Below, piece after piece: positions 36,410-49,039 of a DNA stretch of 64,000 nt (positions are counted from its first letter, which is position 1; each line of letters opens with the position of its first letter). The stretch covers positions 30,237,912 through 30,301,911 of the forward strand of contig CM043865.1 of assembly GCA_023846275.1 (NCBI GenBank), read 5' to 3'. Both the position numbers and the translations under genes were made by a program. Under the pieces are notes generated by a model, which had not been told where the DNA came from, did not search any database, and worked only from the letters and a program-made list of their open reading frames with translations. The stretch is from Vanilla planifolia. Its lineage: Eukaryota; Streptophyta; Magnoliopsida; Asparagales; Orchidaceae.

Positions 36410-38688
36410 TATTAAGTATTTTTTTTATTAAAATATAGAATACAGTAAAAAAAATTTAAATATAAACAAACACTAAGAAAGAAAGTGAAACAAAAATAGA
36501 TTTTCGCAATTTGTGCAAACGTTTCCTAATTTGCATGCTAAAAAAGTGCGGTAGTCGTTGTCCTTTGCGTTTGTTTTATTTAGAGAATTATTTGTGAAGC
36601 GTGTTCCCTAAGTTTTTCTTTAATAATTTTATTTATTTTTTTAATTATGCCCTTTAATTTCATTTTATATTTACAAGAACTTTTAAGAAATTATTTTTAT
36701 GACTTTTTATCAATCGTACGTGGTTAGAATATTCGTCGACATGATGTCGTGTAGATTTTATATTAACTGGATTTCTATTAAAAAAAAATAAAAATAAAAA
36801 AATAAACATCCATCAATTAGCGATGAGGAAGCAAAGGCGAATGAAACCCACTGGGTAAGAGAAACGGCGTTCGAGGGTGTTTGTTAACTGCTTATAAAAA
36901 GTGCTTATTTGATGAGAGTTTCCTATAAAGTTAGTGGAAAGCTGCAAATCATTGGTTTGTTGCCATTCGGCAAAAGAATCAAACATGTTTATTTCTTTCG
37001 AGACATGCTTCGGAGAAGCTTTCGTTTCTTAGATTAGTATATCTTGTTTTATCATATTTGATGTCATTTGCTTTAGTAGTTCATTTATTGTTATTTTTTT
37101 TTTTATGTTCTTATGTCAAACTTTTTAGTCAACAACTAGTTTCAAAAATTTTTTTTTCCAAGTTGTGTTGTCTATATCTTTTTTTTATATATTTTTGTTA
37201 AGATTGCAATCATCCATGATGCCAGCATTTTGTTTATTTTTTTTAATTAATTAAAATGAAATATTATCTTCCTCTTGCTATAATTTGGATAATATAAACA
37301 ACATGAAATTGTTTCTAAAAAACTTTAATTAATTTGTGTATTTTGTATATAATTTAATTAAGATTTCTAAACCTATTATGTTTAGGAAAATTCTAATAAT
37401 ATAAAAATTTGAATTTCATGTTCAATAATTACATATAATTATTATAATTATATATATAATTCTAATAAATATTAAGGTTTATTGATATTATAATGACGTA
37501 AACATCATATTATATTTAATTTATTTCATAATAACCCTTTATATTGATAAATTAGACTGAATAAATCATAAGATCTCTTAGTTTTCTATCAATGCTATAT
37601 TTTAATATACATTTCACAATCATGTATTATAAATTTTATTTAACTAATATATCGTAATAAACTTTTATTTTGAAAAAGAAGACTAAATTATAAGAGCTCT
37701 TATGTCTCTACCAATTATCATTCATTTTTTTATTTGATAGTTGATAAAATTTAAAATTTATTACTCAAAATTGGAATAAACAATGTCAATATTTTTTTGA
37801 CATCTATGTATAAGATATTTTTATATTAAAAGATATAGAAAAAATAATTTATTAATAAAAGTTCCCAATTGAGGCTGCTAAAAGCCCATCTAATCACATC
37901 ATTATCTATATAATATTCTAATGACAGTTAAATTTCAAAAGGCAAGTTACAACCAACTGACCATTTCCTGCCATCAAGTGGCTGGTACCAATTGTTTTTT
38001 CTCCTATAATTATAAATTTTTAATAATATTTTATGTCAATTTAAAAAATATCAAACAATATAAAACTTCAAAAAGATCTGTAATCCCTTGAATATTCAAT
38101 GGTATAAAACCAATAGAAAGATCGTTAGCATTGAAAGCTACAAGCTATTGCTTATCAATAAGTTCATAATTATGACAGCATTTAAAGGAAATTTTTAGAT
38201 GAAATATTATTTTTTGAATTTTTTTGGATGAATGGGGGTTTTTTGTTTATAAAAAAAAATCAGAGAAAACTGGTGACAGAAAGCTTTATAGATGTAAAAA
38301 GCGGAAATTAAAGGGTAAAAATCTTCATAAATGTTAAATAACAATTCTTCAGAGATCCTTAAAGATCAACAAGCTTTCATTTTAACTGCGTTTTACATAG
38401 TAATATAAGTCCATGGTTGTTATCTTTCTCCAAGGGAGTACCCAAAAAAAAACTACAAGACGAACAAAAGGAAATTGAACAAAGAACACAAAAAAAAAAA
38501 AAAAAATACCAAGTAGATCAGGATCAGTTAATAAGAACTTTCATAGTTCTCATATCCCTAGCTATACAGGAAAACTAAGCAGAAAAAAAAAGAACATTAA
38601 CACAATTATTAGTGAAGTTTAATCTCGAACATACCTGAAAACCTTGTAAAGATACAGTTCTGGAAGAAGACGACGACAGAAGATTAGG

Positions 38689-41600
38689 TCAGTCACTCCA
38701 GTTATCTTGATCTGCGGTTTTATCATCAGCTTCCTGCATACAACCAAAAAATCACATTAAATGTTTCAAACTAGTATCTCAAACAACAATAGGTCTCTTC
38801 CAAGATCGTAAAATCAAAATAGTCCCTCCCCATGTTCCTAATCTTCAAAGCAAAATGCAACAACTTATACCATAATCTTCAAAGCAAAATGCAACAAACT
38901 TATACCATCTTCTGCATAGAAAAAGGTTGTCTACTAAATGAAATGTTCAGAATAACCAAAATATTAAAAGTGTTCAAGAGGACTCTTGTGAAATATCAAA
39001 TTAGCGATGTCGTCTAAAATGAACTTTAAAAAAGCTTTAAGTGACTTGTTTATGGCAAAGAAATGACATAACAGTCCGTATAAACTATGAGCTCTGGTCA
39101 TCCATCACTAATATCTATACGTTATGATGAGAAACATAAGAGGTTCAAGAAAGAACGTACCATTTCATTGACGGCCAAAAGGTTTGGAGACCAGACAAGA
39201 ATTTTTCGATCATTGCTTCCAGTATACATTTCCTTCATAAAATATTTCAAACAGCACAATGTTTCAAGTCAGAGTAAAAGATACTTTGATGTACAATAAC
39301 CAAAACAACTAGATTTCATACTTGATCATGCCAATTAAAATAGCAGCAGTTCACTGACTCATAGTGACCACGAAATGTTTGGAATGTCAAGCCAGACCAA
39401 ACATGATATGCCTAGGAAATCAATGGAAAAAAATCGAGATAAGTTCCCATTCACAGATTTCACATAAAGCCCAAATTAAACATTAATTATTGAGGTCAAG
39501 GTACCTTGACAGAAGCCATGCATGGAACAAACACAAGAGCTGAGTCCTGTGTCACAGCAAGCTGCAAAGGTTTGCTAGTTTGAAGCCGCATGGCTTCAAA
39601 GTTAACCAAAGTGTTGCAGCCAGACTCAACATCCCATAATCGCAACCGTGAGTCCGACCCTGTTATTAAGATCAGAGGCCTAAATAAACAGTTCACAAAC
39701 TACAAATTTACAAGATTTTAAAAGGGTACAAGGAAATCAGTTGGGAACACAAAAAAAGTGACAAGTAAGAACATGAAATAATGAATTTAAAATAGCAGTA
39801 TGATGAAAAAAAGGTCATCTGTATTGAAACATCAACTGACCTGAGCTTAGTAGATACATGCCATCTGCTGTGGCTTTCAAACCAGTCACAGCTCCATAAT
39901 GAGAAGTTGCTCGATTAAGACTGGAAGACATTCCAGGATGTAGTCTCTGCGCTGTAGAACCTCCAGTTAGATTTAGACCTTTTGTTTGGATTGTTGAGTT
40001 CTTCGAACCACTACCAGGATGTAATCTTTTCTGAGATGTAGTAGCTCTTGCAGAAATTTTCCCTGCAGTTGTCCGTGTTACAGGTACCTGGTTAAAAGGA
40101 AAGACATTTCATAGGCATCATAGCAAACAAACTAAAATAGTTTTCACATTAACACAGTGGCATTTACTGATCATCGATTCAAATATAGATAGGACGAAAG
40201 AACATAATTCCAGGCGCCAAACATATATGAACAGAACATCGATTGATAAGGAAGATCTTTGAATAAGAAAATTCCTTTTTTAACTCTGAAGAACCCCACT
40301 TTTTTATTCTTTATATCCTCATTCTAATTCCAAATAAGGAAAATCCCACAAGATCGTTCTAGAGGAACAAGCCCATGATTGTAGACAAAGGACCAGTATT
40401 TGAAGTGGCAAAAATGCGCTACCAAAATTCTGTGGTTTTAGATATAATGCTTAGGAGGGCCTTCATCTGGGAGACCATAACAAACGTAAGAAAGTTATAG
40501 AAGAGAATAAAAATGGCATTGCCAAAAGTATAGCAATAACTAATAAGGATGTTTATTAGCAGGAATGAATCTGCAGCCTCTTCTGGTGACAGTTTATCAA
40601 ACTATATTGAAAATGATATTTTAAAGCTGTGTGAGATTATCATTGAAACAACTCATGCAAAAAGTTAATGAGAATTATAGATCTGAAAACTAAGAAAGCA
40701 CTTAACAAAAACATGTTATAATTGGTGCTCTGTCCTGGTTTCCTCAATGCAGTTAGAGAAGAAGTAAAACCATAAAACTAGTGAAATAATGCTCAAAAAA
40801 AATTGGTCTGTCAGAAACAGGGAATGAAAGATATTATGTGTTAAGGATTATGAAGTTAATTGAAGTCAGGAGGACAATAAATGACAAAAAACATCTGCTG
40901 TAGCCAAAATGCAACAGGTGGTCTCATAAAAATCAAAATAAAATAATGAAGGGTCCCAGTTCGATTAGTAACAAGAAAAAATGTGCATTTGTAATCCTTC
41001 AGTTGAAGCAATTTTTATACTTTATATTAAGTTCGGTAAACAAGTTAAATAAGAAAATAATGCACAGATCAGCATGCTTATGTGCTATTGTCAACCACTG
41101 CACTGAGCACTGCCCATCCACTAAAGTTTATGCATCAACATCAATTCTGATACATCAAAATAATGGTTCACTTTCAGTAACCGTAAGAAAAAAAAAAAAA
41201 ACAAAACAAAGATCAAGTACTCACTTTCTTCAAGGCAGACTCAGAGATGGGTGGCCTCCTTCCAAGCTGAGACCGTGACTGATCTAAAACAAGAAAACAT
41301 CCTGCACGCCTTATGTCCCAGAAGCGTATGGCACCATCACAACCTCCAGACATCAAAACAAACTCATTGGAAGAAGACCATTCTAGAGACATTACTCCAT
41401 CTGCAATACAAGCACAATAACGTGAGGTAACAATTTGGAGAAAAGTTCTAAGATTAGCCATTCTAGAGACATTACTCCATCTGCAATACAAGCACAATAA
41501 CGTGAGGTAACAATTTGGAGAAAAGTTCTAAGATTAGCTTAAAAACATGACAGCATGTGATGCCTCATGATAAAAACATAGAGGAAATCATGGTCAAGAA

Positions 41601-44600
41601 AGTTACTTCTGTTCAGCAGCTCAATGAAGCTACTTTGTGCAAACACTATCAAAGCCTAAATGTAGCCAAAAAAGAACGATCATAATTAAGGATGATACAG
41701 AAGGTCCACATAACATCAATGGACGTGCTATGGAAATATCTTGAAGCTCATAACGTGTAAAACTGGGTTCAGGCACATTAAATCTCTATACTAGTTGCCC
41801 AAATTGGTTCCACATATTACACTAATATAAACTTCCATTATGACCATGATCCTTAAAGAGGATGTGTAGAGTATACCAGATATGAAACTGTGATGTAGCT
41901 AGAGTTTTCTACTCTACCAGATAAAAAAATGTGACCTAAGGTTCCAGTTGGTAAGGTTGTGCATATGCTATTCTTTTTGCAAAAAACTTTACAAAGGTCA
42001 CATTGCAGACAAACTACTCCACAGCAGTATTTTATGTTATAGTGTATCTAGCACCTTTCATATGTTTTTGACAACATTCAAATCAAGTTTTGGGCACGTT
42101 TAAAAAGTAAAATTAAGCAAAACGCATTAGAAAACATAGAATAGGAAAAAATTTTTGAACATAACTTTTTTGCGTTCTTGTATGACTAAAAAAAATACGA
42201 GCACAGAAGAAATACAGAATAGTATTCTAGCAAGTACCATCATGTTTTTTTGATCTATGGAAAATTTACAAGCAGATTAGCAATGTAAGCACTTGCTCTA
42301 TAAAGTTTCAGATACATTTTTTGTCTTCATCGAGTAGGAAATCAAAAGACAATTGTTTGACAATTTGAAAACCCTTTAGTATAAAGAATTAGTTAAAAAT
42401 TTTTGCTCCACTAATTTAAATTTTAAGATCACAATATCCTAGGGATTTGGACTCCTTAATTTAGGGAAGGCTATTAATTGTTGCAGTAATTGCTTTTTTT
42501 TTGTGTGCTTCCCTTGTTTTATTTTATTTTATTTTATTTTTTTTGCTGATTGCCTTATTTTCTGATTAATTCCATCCATGTATGGCAATCCATTTGTACA
42601 AATTTGTTGGCCATCAATATGATTGTTCAACCAAGTCATCCAAGTGGACTTCACTCTCCACTCCCAAAGTAACCCGTCTCCAATACCCTTTTTTCTCCAC
42701 CATATGGATATCATCAAGTAGCACTAGCAATTGTGTAAGCATCAATTCTCTCCAAAGGATCCATTTATTCTTCTTTGTTCGTCATGATCCATCATAGCGA
42801 CATTCCTCTAAATAAGATAAAGCGACACGCCAGTCACGTTTCTCTTCACTTGTGATTATTCTGAGGTTTGCTTGGTGCACCCACCTTCATTGGTGTTGTA
42901 AGGGCTTCATTGCAAACACAAACACTTTAGTTGGTTCTACCAAGTGTTCATCGCAAGTGATGCTTTCCGATTTTACTCATCCTCTACAAGCTTCTCAGGT
43001 GTTACAACATGAAGCGCCTTCATTTCTTCTAGAGTCCACCGAACCCCAACAAACTAAAACCCCTGCATCTCATGTTTTTATCATCGAAACAAATAATAGC
43101 TCTTCTCACCAATTCCTATCTAGTCATGAGCAAATCACACACTATCCCTATTAGTGAAAATAAATCCAAACCTCACAAAAAAAAAATCAAATGAAGCTCA
43201 TTTTAGAGAATGATTTAAGTTTATGATATTGGTTATTTGTTGAAGAGAAAATACAAATAACTCAAAAGTGTCATTTCTACACTTTCGACTATGAAGTAGA
43301 AAACTCAATTGTGATGGTATCACTCAGTAATTCAATGAAATTGTAAATTGGAAGAACATCTTACCTTTCTTACAATGCAATAAAAGAGATGTGAGATTAT
43401 CCAATAAAGTTATCCAAACATTTTACTAATGTTTTGAAACTTAATAAAAATTCTGAACACTCAACAAGGTGGCATGTCTATGCGATAGTACTGCAAGAGG
43501 TTGATGGAAATGTGGGACAAGAGATAGATCTTTTTTACAGTACCATTTGGAAGTGGGCCAAAAATAGAGAAAAATTAGCAAAATACTCAAAAAGGACCGC
43601 GTCTTCAACTTTCTTCAAGTCTCAAAGACTGTTCGTTGAAATGTTAAGCAAAAAAGCAAGTTAAGCTATAACTATCAAACTCTGAGCAAAATTTCTATAA
43701 TACATCCCTTGTCAAACACGTTTAAGAATCATAACCGCAACATGAAAATCCCTATTATGATTATTGCAATAAGTCATACAATACCAGAGGGAAATATTCG
43801 AATATCCATGACAACTTCTTGGGCTAGAAAACCAAAAAAACGATGACAATAATAAAATTACACATGTGGGAGAAACAAATTTAAGCAATCAAATAATCTT
43901 CATTGGTCCTCCAAACTACTCAAAATGCCCTATTAGTTGTTGCATCAAACAAAACTGATAAGAAACCATGGTTCTCAAACCTTCCAACCTCATCAACAAC
44001 TATAGCATAGAATGATAATACTAGTCACTAACTTTTATCCCTTGAAAGCAATTGTTGGATGGTTGATTCGGATGCTTCAAACTATATATTAAAATAATGT
44101 AGAGGTATTAAAGTATACATGTGAGCAAAAATTCAATATATGGTAGCTAACGGTGATGTCTCTTCCACCAATACAAAATAAATGGTTTGTATGGTAAATT
44201 TCTACCTTTTAACATATGGTGAATTTCATGACCAAATCTTCTGGGAAGATCATTGCAATATTGAGTAGTGAAATGGTCTCTAGCACCTCTAAAACATAAG
44301 TGCTTCTTTTAGTTTTTAATCCATGAATAAACCCATATTATTTGCTTTCTCCAAATTTAATATGATGTTTTGGCATAGACATTTAGAACATCCAAGTTTA
44401 CCATTTCTTGAAGTTTTGAATTCCCACTTATTCGTCAATAAAGAAAAAGATTCATTCATTTGAACATTTTGTGTTTGTAGGGGTACTCTCCCACTCAAAA
44501 GTAAAAACACAACCATCTAAATGCAAAAAAATTCTATCTTATGATGTGTCATTTGTTACAACCCAAACTTACTACATCACAATATCTCTCTCTCCAAGGA

Positions 44601-47600
44601 AGAAACCAAGTGAAGAAAGTCATTTAGGTCCAACTTTATTTGTTTCAATCTTAGAATAGGCTGATCCCTCACCTCTTAGATCGTCATTTCAAATTTTACC
44701 TTCTTCCTCACTACATGACAAAGATGAGATAATTAATTGTAAGAGGTACTAAAATCCTGAGAAAACATTTTAGGTTTATTTGAGGATGTCTAAAACAACT
44801 CAATAAAGCCAAAAATTAATTGGGAAACACTGGTGAAAGTATCATGAATGAGTCAAATGCTATAAATAACTTGGATGTATTTCTCTTGGAAAAGGTGTGA
44901 GATCATGTGTTAAGTACTCCATCTCAAACTATTTAGCATAATTTTTGTCTCAATTCTTATTGACACAATAAAGATTGATTGTGTTGAGGTCACTAGGAAA
45001 GTGTATGATACATTACAAAAATTTATTTAGAAAGAAGCTATAGTGAAAGAAATGAAGGCTTTGTAAATAAATCAAATTTGGGTTAGAAATGACTAATCAA
45101 AAGACTAAAAAGTTGTGAAGAGTAAATAATTAGTTACAAAATTGATGAAAAAATTCAGAGGTATAAAGCTTGATTAATGGCTTAAGGATATACTCAAACC
45201 AATGGGACTAACTACGACGATACATTTGCATCATTGGCATTCCACCAAAGTTTGGTTATAACAAATCTAGATTGGAAACTCAATCAATAAGATGTGAAGA
45301 ACACCTTGAAAAGTTTGTAGAATGAATAAGTTTTTAATTTCTTGAAACAATAACCTAGCTTCAATATAGAGATTTAACACTACTCCCATTAAACTTGGGC
45401 ACAAGCAAAGTCACTCAATCATACCATTTTTTAAACATAATTTATAATAAAAGATCCACCTAAATGTAGGCAACAAGATTCAAGGAGGGCATTTTTATTT
45501 CACAATGAAAAAAGCGCACTAGATATGTTGAAGAAAATAGGGAAGTTAGGGTGTAAACTAATTGATACTCGAGAAAAATTGAAAAATCAAAATCTAAAAG
45601 GAAATCCTCCGATGGATTATTGTTCCAACCACAATTAGATATACCTCAACAAAACTCCAAAAGGATTATTGTTTCAAAGACTAACAAACAAAACATTGAA
45701 GTTTTTGTTGACATTAATTGGGCAAGAAATATGGAAGGCTCCAAGGAAATTTAATAACTTGAAGGAGCAAGAAGCAGGGAGCAGTTGCTCACAGCAGTGT
45801 CGAAGTTAACTTTCACGCAACTGCAAAAGGGATGTGGGAAGAGAATTGGCTAGGACTAATGAAAAAACTATAGATACCAAGCACTACTCCCCAAAGTGTA
45901 TATTGATAGTAAATTGCAATCAATATGACACAAAACCTGCTTAAAACATGAGGGAGGGGGGAGAATAGACATGCTTCATACCTACTCATCTTCAAGAGAA
46001 AAATATTTTGATGAAGTTTACGAATAAGTTGGGTATCCAAAACAAGATCAAAGTGATCAGCATCTATTCCTTAACAAGAAGGGGAGTATTGGAGATTTAA
46101 AAATCCTATTATCATTTGGATTTGGGCTCCTTAATTTAAGAAAAATTATTGGTTTTCTATTTTTGATGTTGTAGTGATTATTGGCTTTGTGTGCTTCGTT
46201 TTTTTGTTCTATCCTTATTTTCTGATAGATTACATTTGTGGAAGGAAATGAATCTCTATAAATTCATTAGCCATCTATAATATCATTTCAAGTAAGTTTT
46301 TCAAATAATCTTGCCTCATTCATAGAATTTTCACTTGGATGAGCAAAAAAATCCATGCTAAAATTATCAATACAACTTCTCCCAAATAACTGGACTTAGT
46401 TTTTAAAAAACTCCTGCTTAAAATGTGTAATCTCTAGTTGTGCAACTTTTTATAGAATCTCCAATTGAATCACACATGATCAAATTCAGTCTTTTCAAAA
46501 CAAAAACAATCAACTACTTGACTGATCTACCTCAAAATATGCAAGCTGAAACCGTAAGTTAATACTACATCATCTTATCATCAATAGTTATTGATCATAT
46601 TTCCTTTCAAATTCAAATTCATCCACATTTCATTTCTTGTTTTACCACTTATTTCATCCTGTCATTATTGTTTTAACGACCCTTGCTTAGCTATCAAATG
46701 ACCTTCGCAAGGTTCAACAATCTAATTGATGCAAGCATCAAAGTAATCAAAGAATCTTCCAACATTATTGTTTTCTCGAGTCCTAATATCAAGGAATTAT
46801 GCAAAGTGAAGTTGGAAAATTGCTAACATATGTCTCTGAAGTTGCAAGCATACATACCATATAGATCATATGCATAGTCCTTTTACAAAGTTGCATTCTT
46901 TTAGGGTCTTGAAATACTTTTTGTTCTAAGGAAAAAATTGCACCAACCTATTACAAGGTACTTTGACAAAATGGCTTGTGAGCATTTTATTTTTTTTTAG
47001 GAGTCCTTTGAGTAGTTGTTTTGTTGATATATATTTACTCTTTGATTCAATCCTCATTGGCTATTTCATTATTCTGTCTTTTTTGCATTCTTCCAAAAGC
47101 CAAGCTATAACAAGAAGAGGGTATGGTGTCTCAAGTTACAAAAAGATTTACAGTTTTCATTCACCTTTACCACTCCAATAATCACTTCAACGTAAACAAT
47201 TTTGTCCCCTTTACTTCATTTTCCCAAGTTATTCGCTATCATCGACCTCAAATTGTAATATTGATTTTTTTTTTATCAAAGCTAGCTTTTCATTGCTTCT
47301 AAACAATAAATGGATTACTTTGGATTTTGCATCAACCCTATTGACTACCGACCATCATTATTAATCTTGTGTTATATCAAATTGTTTAATTAATGAACCA
47401 AAACTTCAAAATTAGGCCTGAATCTTGTATTTTTACTTGAAGGGAAATGTCGACTTAATTCAAGATAATTACTAATTTATTATGACATCAAAAAAAGTTC
47501 ATGGGCCTTATATATCCCTTTAGTATCCTAGAAGATCAAATCACCCTTTTTAATTATGGTATTCAATCTACTTGTTCATATTAGCAAATTTTTTGATTTT

Positions 47601-48990
47601 TTTCATCTTTAACACAAATTTTATTTATTATTAGGGAAATAAGGTAGAGCTAAATTAATGTGAGGAGCATTATTAATCCTATTTTTTATAAAATTGTATA
47701 ATTAGTGAACTTGAAGTTAAAAACATACCTTAGACCCTGCATGCTTACTTGAATTAATACTAGATGTTAATAGTTACTCCTAAGCATTTAGTTCTGACCA
47801 ATTTTGATGGCTGTCTTGCATCTATTTGAAGCGATGTAATTTGTATGACTTCGACTCACATAATTATTTAAATGAATGGTCTTTCTCGTAATATCTTAAT
47901 TATCAATGAAATATAAGACTTCATAAGCAAAGAATAAAAATCTGTTATTTAAAATATATGATTTGTGACTTTTCTAAAATTCCAATCACATTACAAAACT
48001 CAAAAAAAAATTATCAGCATTCATAAAGCTCCACTTAAAAAAATAAACAATAATACATTCATAAAGATCCACCTAATACAACAACAAATACACACAATAG
48101 AACATGTTTTAACCTCTGTCAACCCTAAATGTGAGCTTATTGATAGATTCCACTCAATTTATTGTTGATTATATAAGATCTTCTTTCTTCAAAATAGCCA
48201 ACAAATTCATTAAGATTAGTTGATGTAAATTGCATAACTTGAGCTTGCTGTGCCTCTTGATTAAAGGGGTGTCATAAGCTATATCTCCATTAATCTTTTG
48301 AGCCTAGCTCAATTAAAGCTTGTCGTAGATAACTTCAAATGGACAAGAGTTTAGATTGGCAAGTCACCGTAAGATAAATAGTATTATAAATATAAGCTCA
48401 TATAGATTTTAATCAACATTCAATGTCCATAAGTCGATGATAGCACCTTTATATTGTTATCTTTATAGAGCATTAAATGAGAATAAATTAATCATATAAA
48501 ACCATAAAATAAAAGAACAACCCCATTAAAACTTTGAATATTTAGATTTTTTAAAATGGGGTTTAAATGAATTTGAATAACTCAAAAAAACCATTAAGTT
48601 TGATTGTCTTAACTGAACATTTGCAATTAGTTCTAGATATTCTTATCGGGGTAAGTTGTATCCTCCACTTGTTCGACTAAATTTCAAATCTATCAAAACA
48701 ATTATATGTTATTTCAAGTTCACCTTTTGGTTGTATTTTCTATACTTTTATAACTTTAAAAACTCTTGGTTGGGATTTTATTTATTTCTTTTTTGGTGAC
48801 CAAAAAGCAATTGAGTGGCCATGATAATGACAACAAAATACCTTCCATTGCTGTTAGGTCATATCAAACATGCAATACCTTATAACTTTAGTTTCTATCA
48901 TGTATCTTGATATTTTCCTATAATTTGTATTTTGGTGCTGGTTGGGAGAAATAAAAAAAAATTCTAACTTAATATAATTAAGCTATAAAT

Positions 48991-49039
<49 letters not shown>

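Larger units (their letters stand above)
33346..38688. other. AT-rich intergenic region between SAP promoter and CSA 3' end
   Basis: About 5.3 kb without a recognisable gene. Visible items are a stretch with loose CATTGTCA/CACC motifs (33570-33920), a 36-base T run (34650-34685), a short TTTA repeat (35299-35320), a small perfect inverted repeat (36382-36409) and otherwise A/T-rich sequence. Open frames here are short and of low complexity. The far end should include the CSA 3' UTR and poly(A) site. Confidence 0.6.
42412..46330 (+). mobile_element. Decayed Ty1-copia LTR retrotransposon, antisense to CSA
   Basis: Order of domains on the plus strand follows copia: a GAG-pre-integrase-like block with FWHRHLEHPSL (about 44370-44400), an integrase C-terminal-like block with PSKCKKI..YDVSF (44517-44550), reverse transcriptase with VKEMKAL, GYTQTNGTNYDDTFAS and DWKLNQ*DVKNT (about 45050-45305), and RNase H-region remains with KKIGKLGCKLIDT (about 45525-45570). 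Stops and frameshifts break every domain, so it is dead. Terminal repeats are suggested by related sequences at about 42412-42720 and 46086-46330 (shared TTTGG.CTCCTTAATTTA, TTGTGTGCTTC, CCTTATTTTCTGAT, ATTTGTTGGCCATC versus ATTCATTAGCCATC). A purine-rich AAGAAGGGGAG just before 46086 is a plausible polypurine tract. Exact ends and a target duplication were not determined. Confidence 0.85.

Noticed and set aside
36382-36420. Hairpin followed by T run as a transcription terminator
   Set aside because: Rho-independent terminators are bacterial; in plant intergenic DNA this is just a short palindrome.
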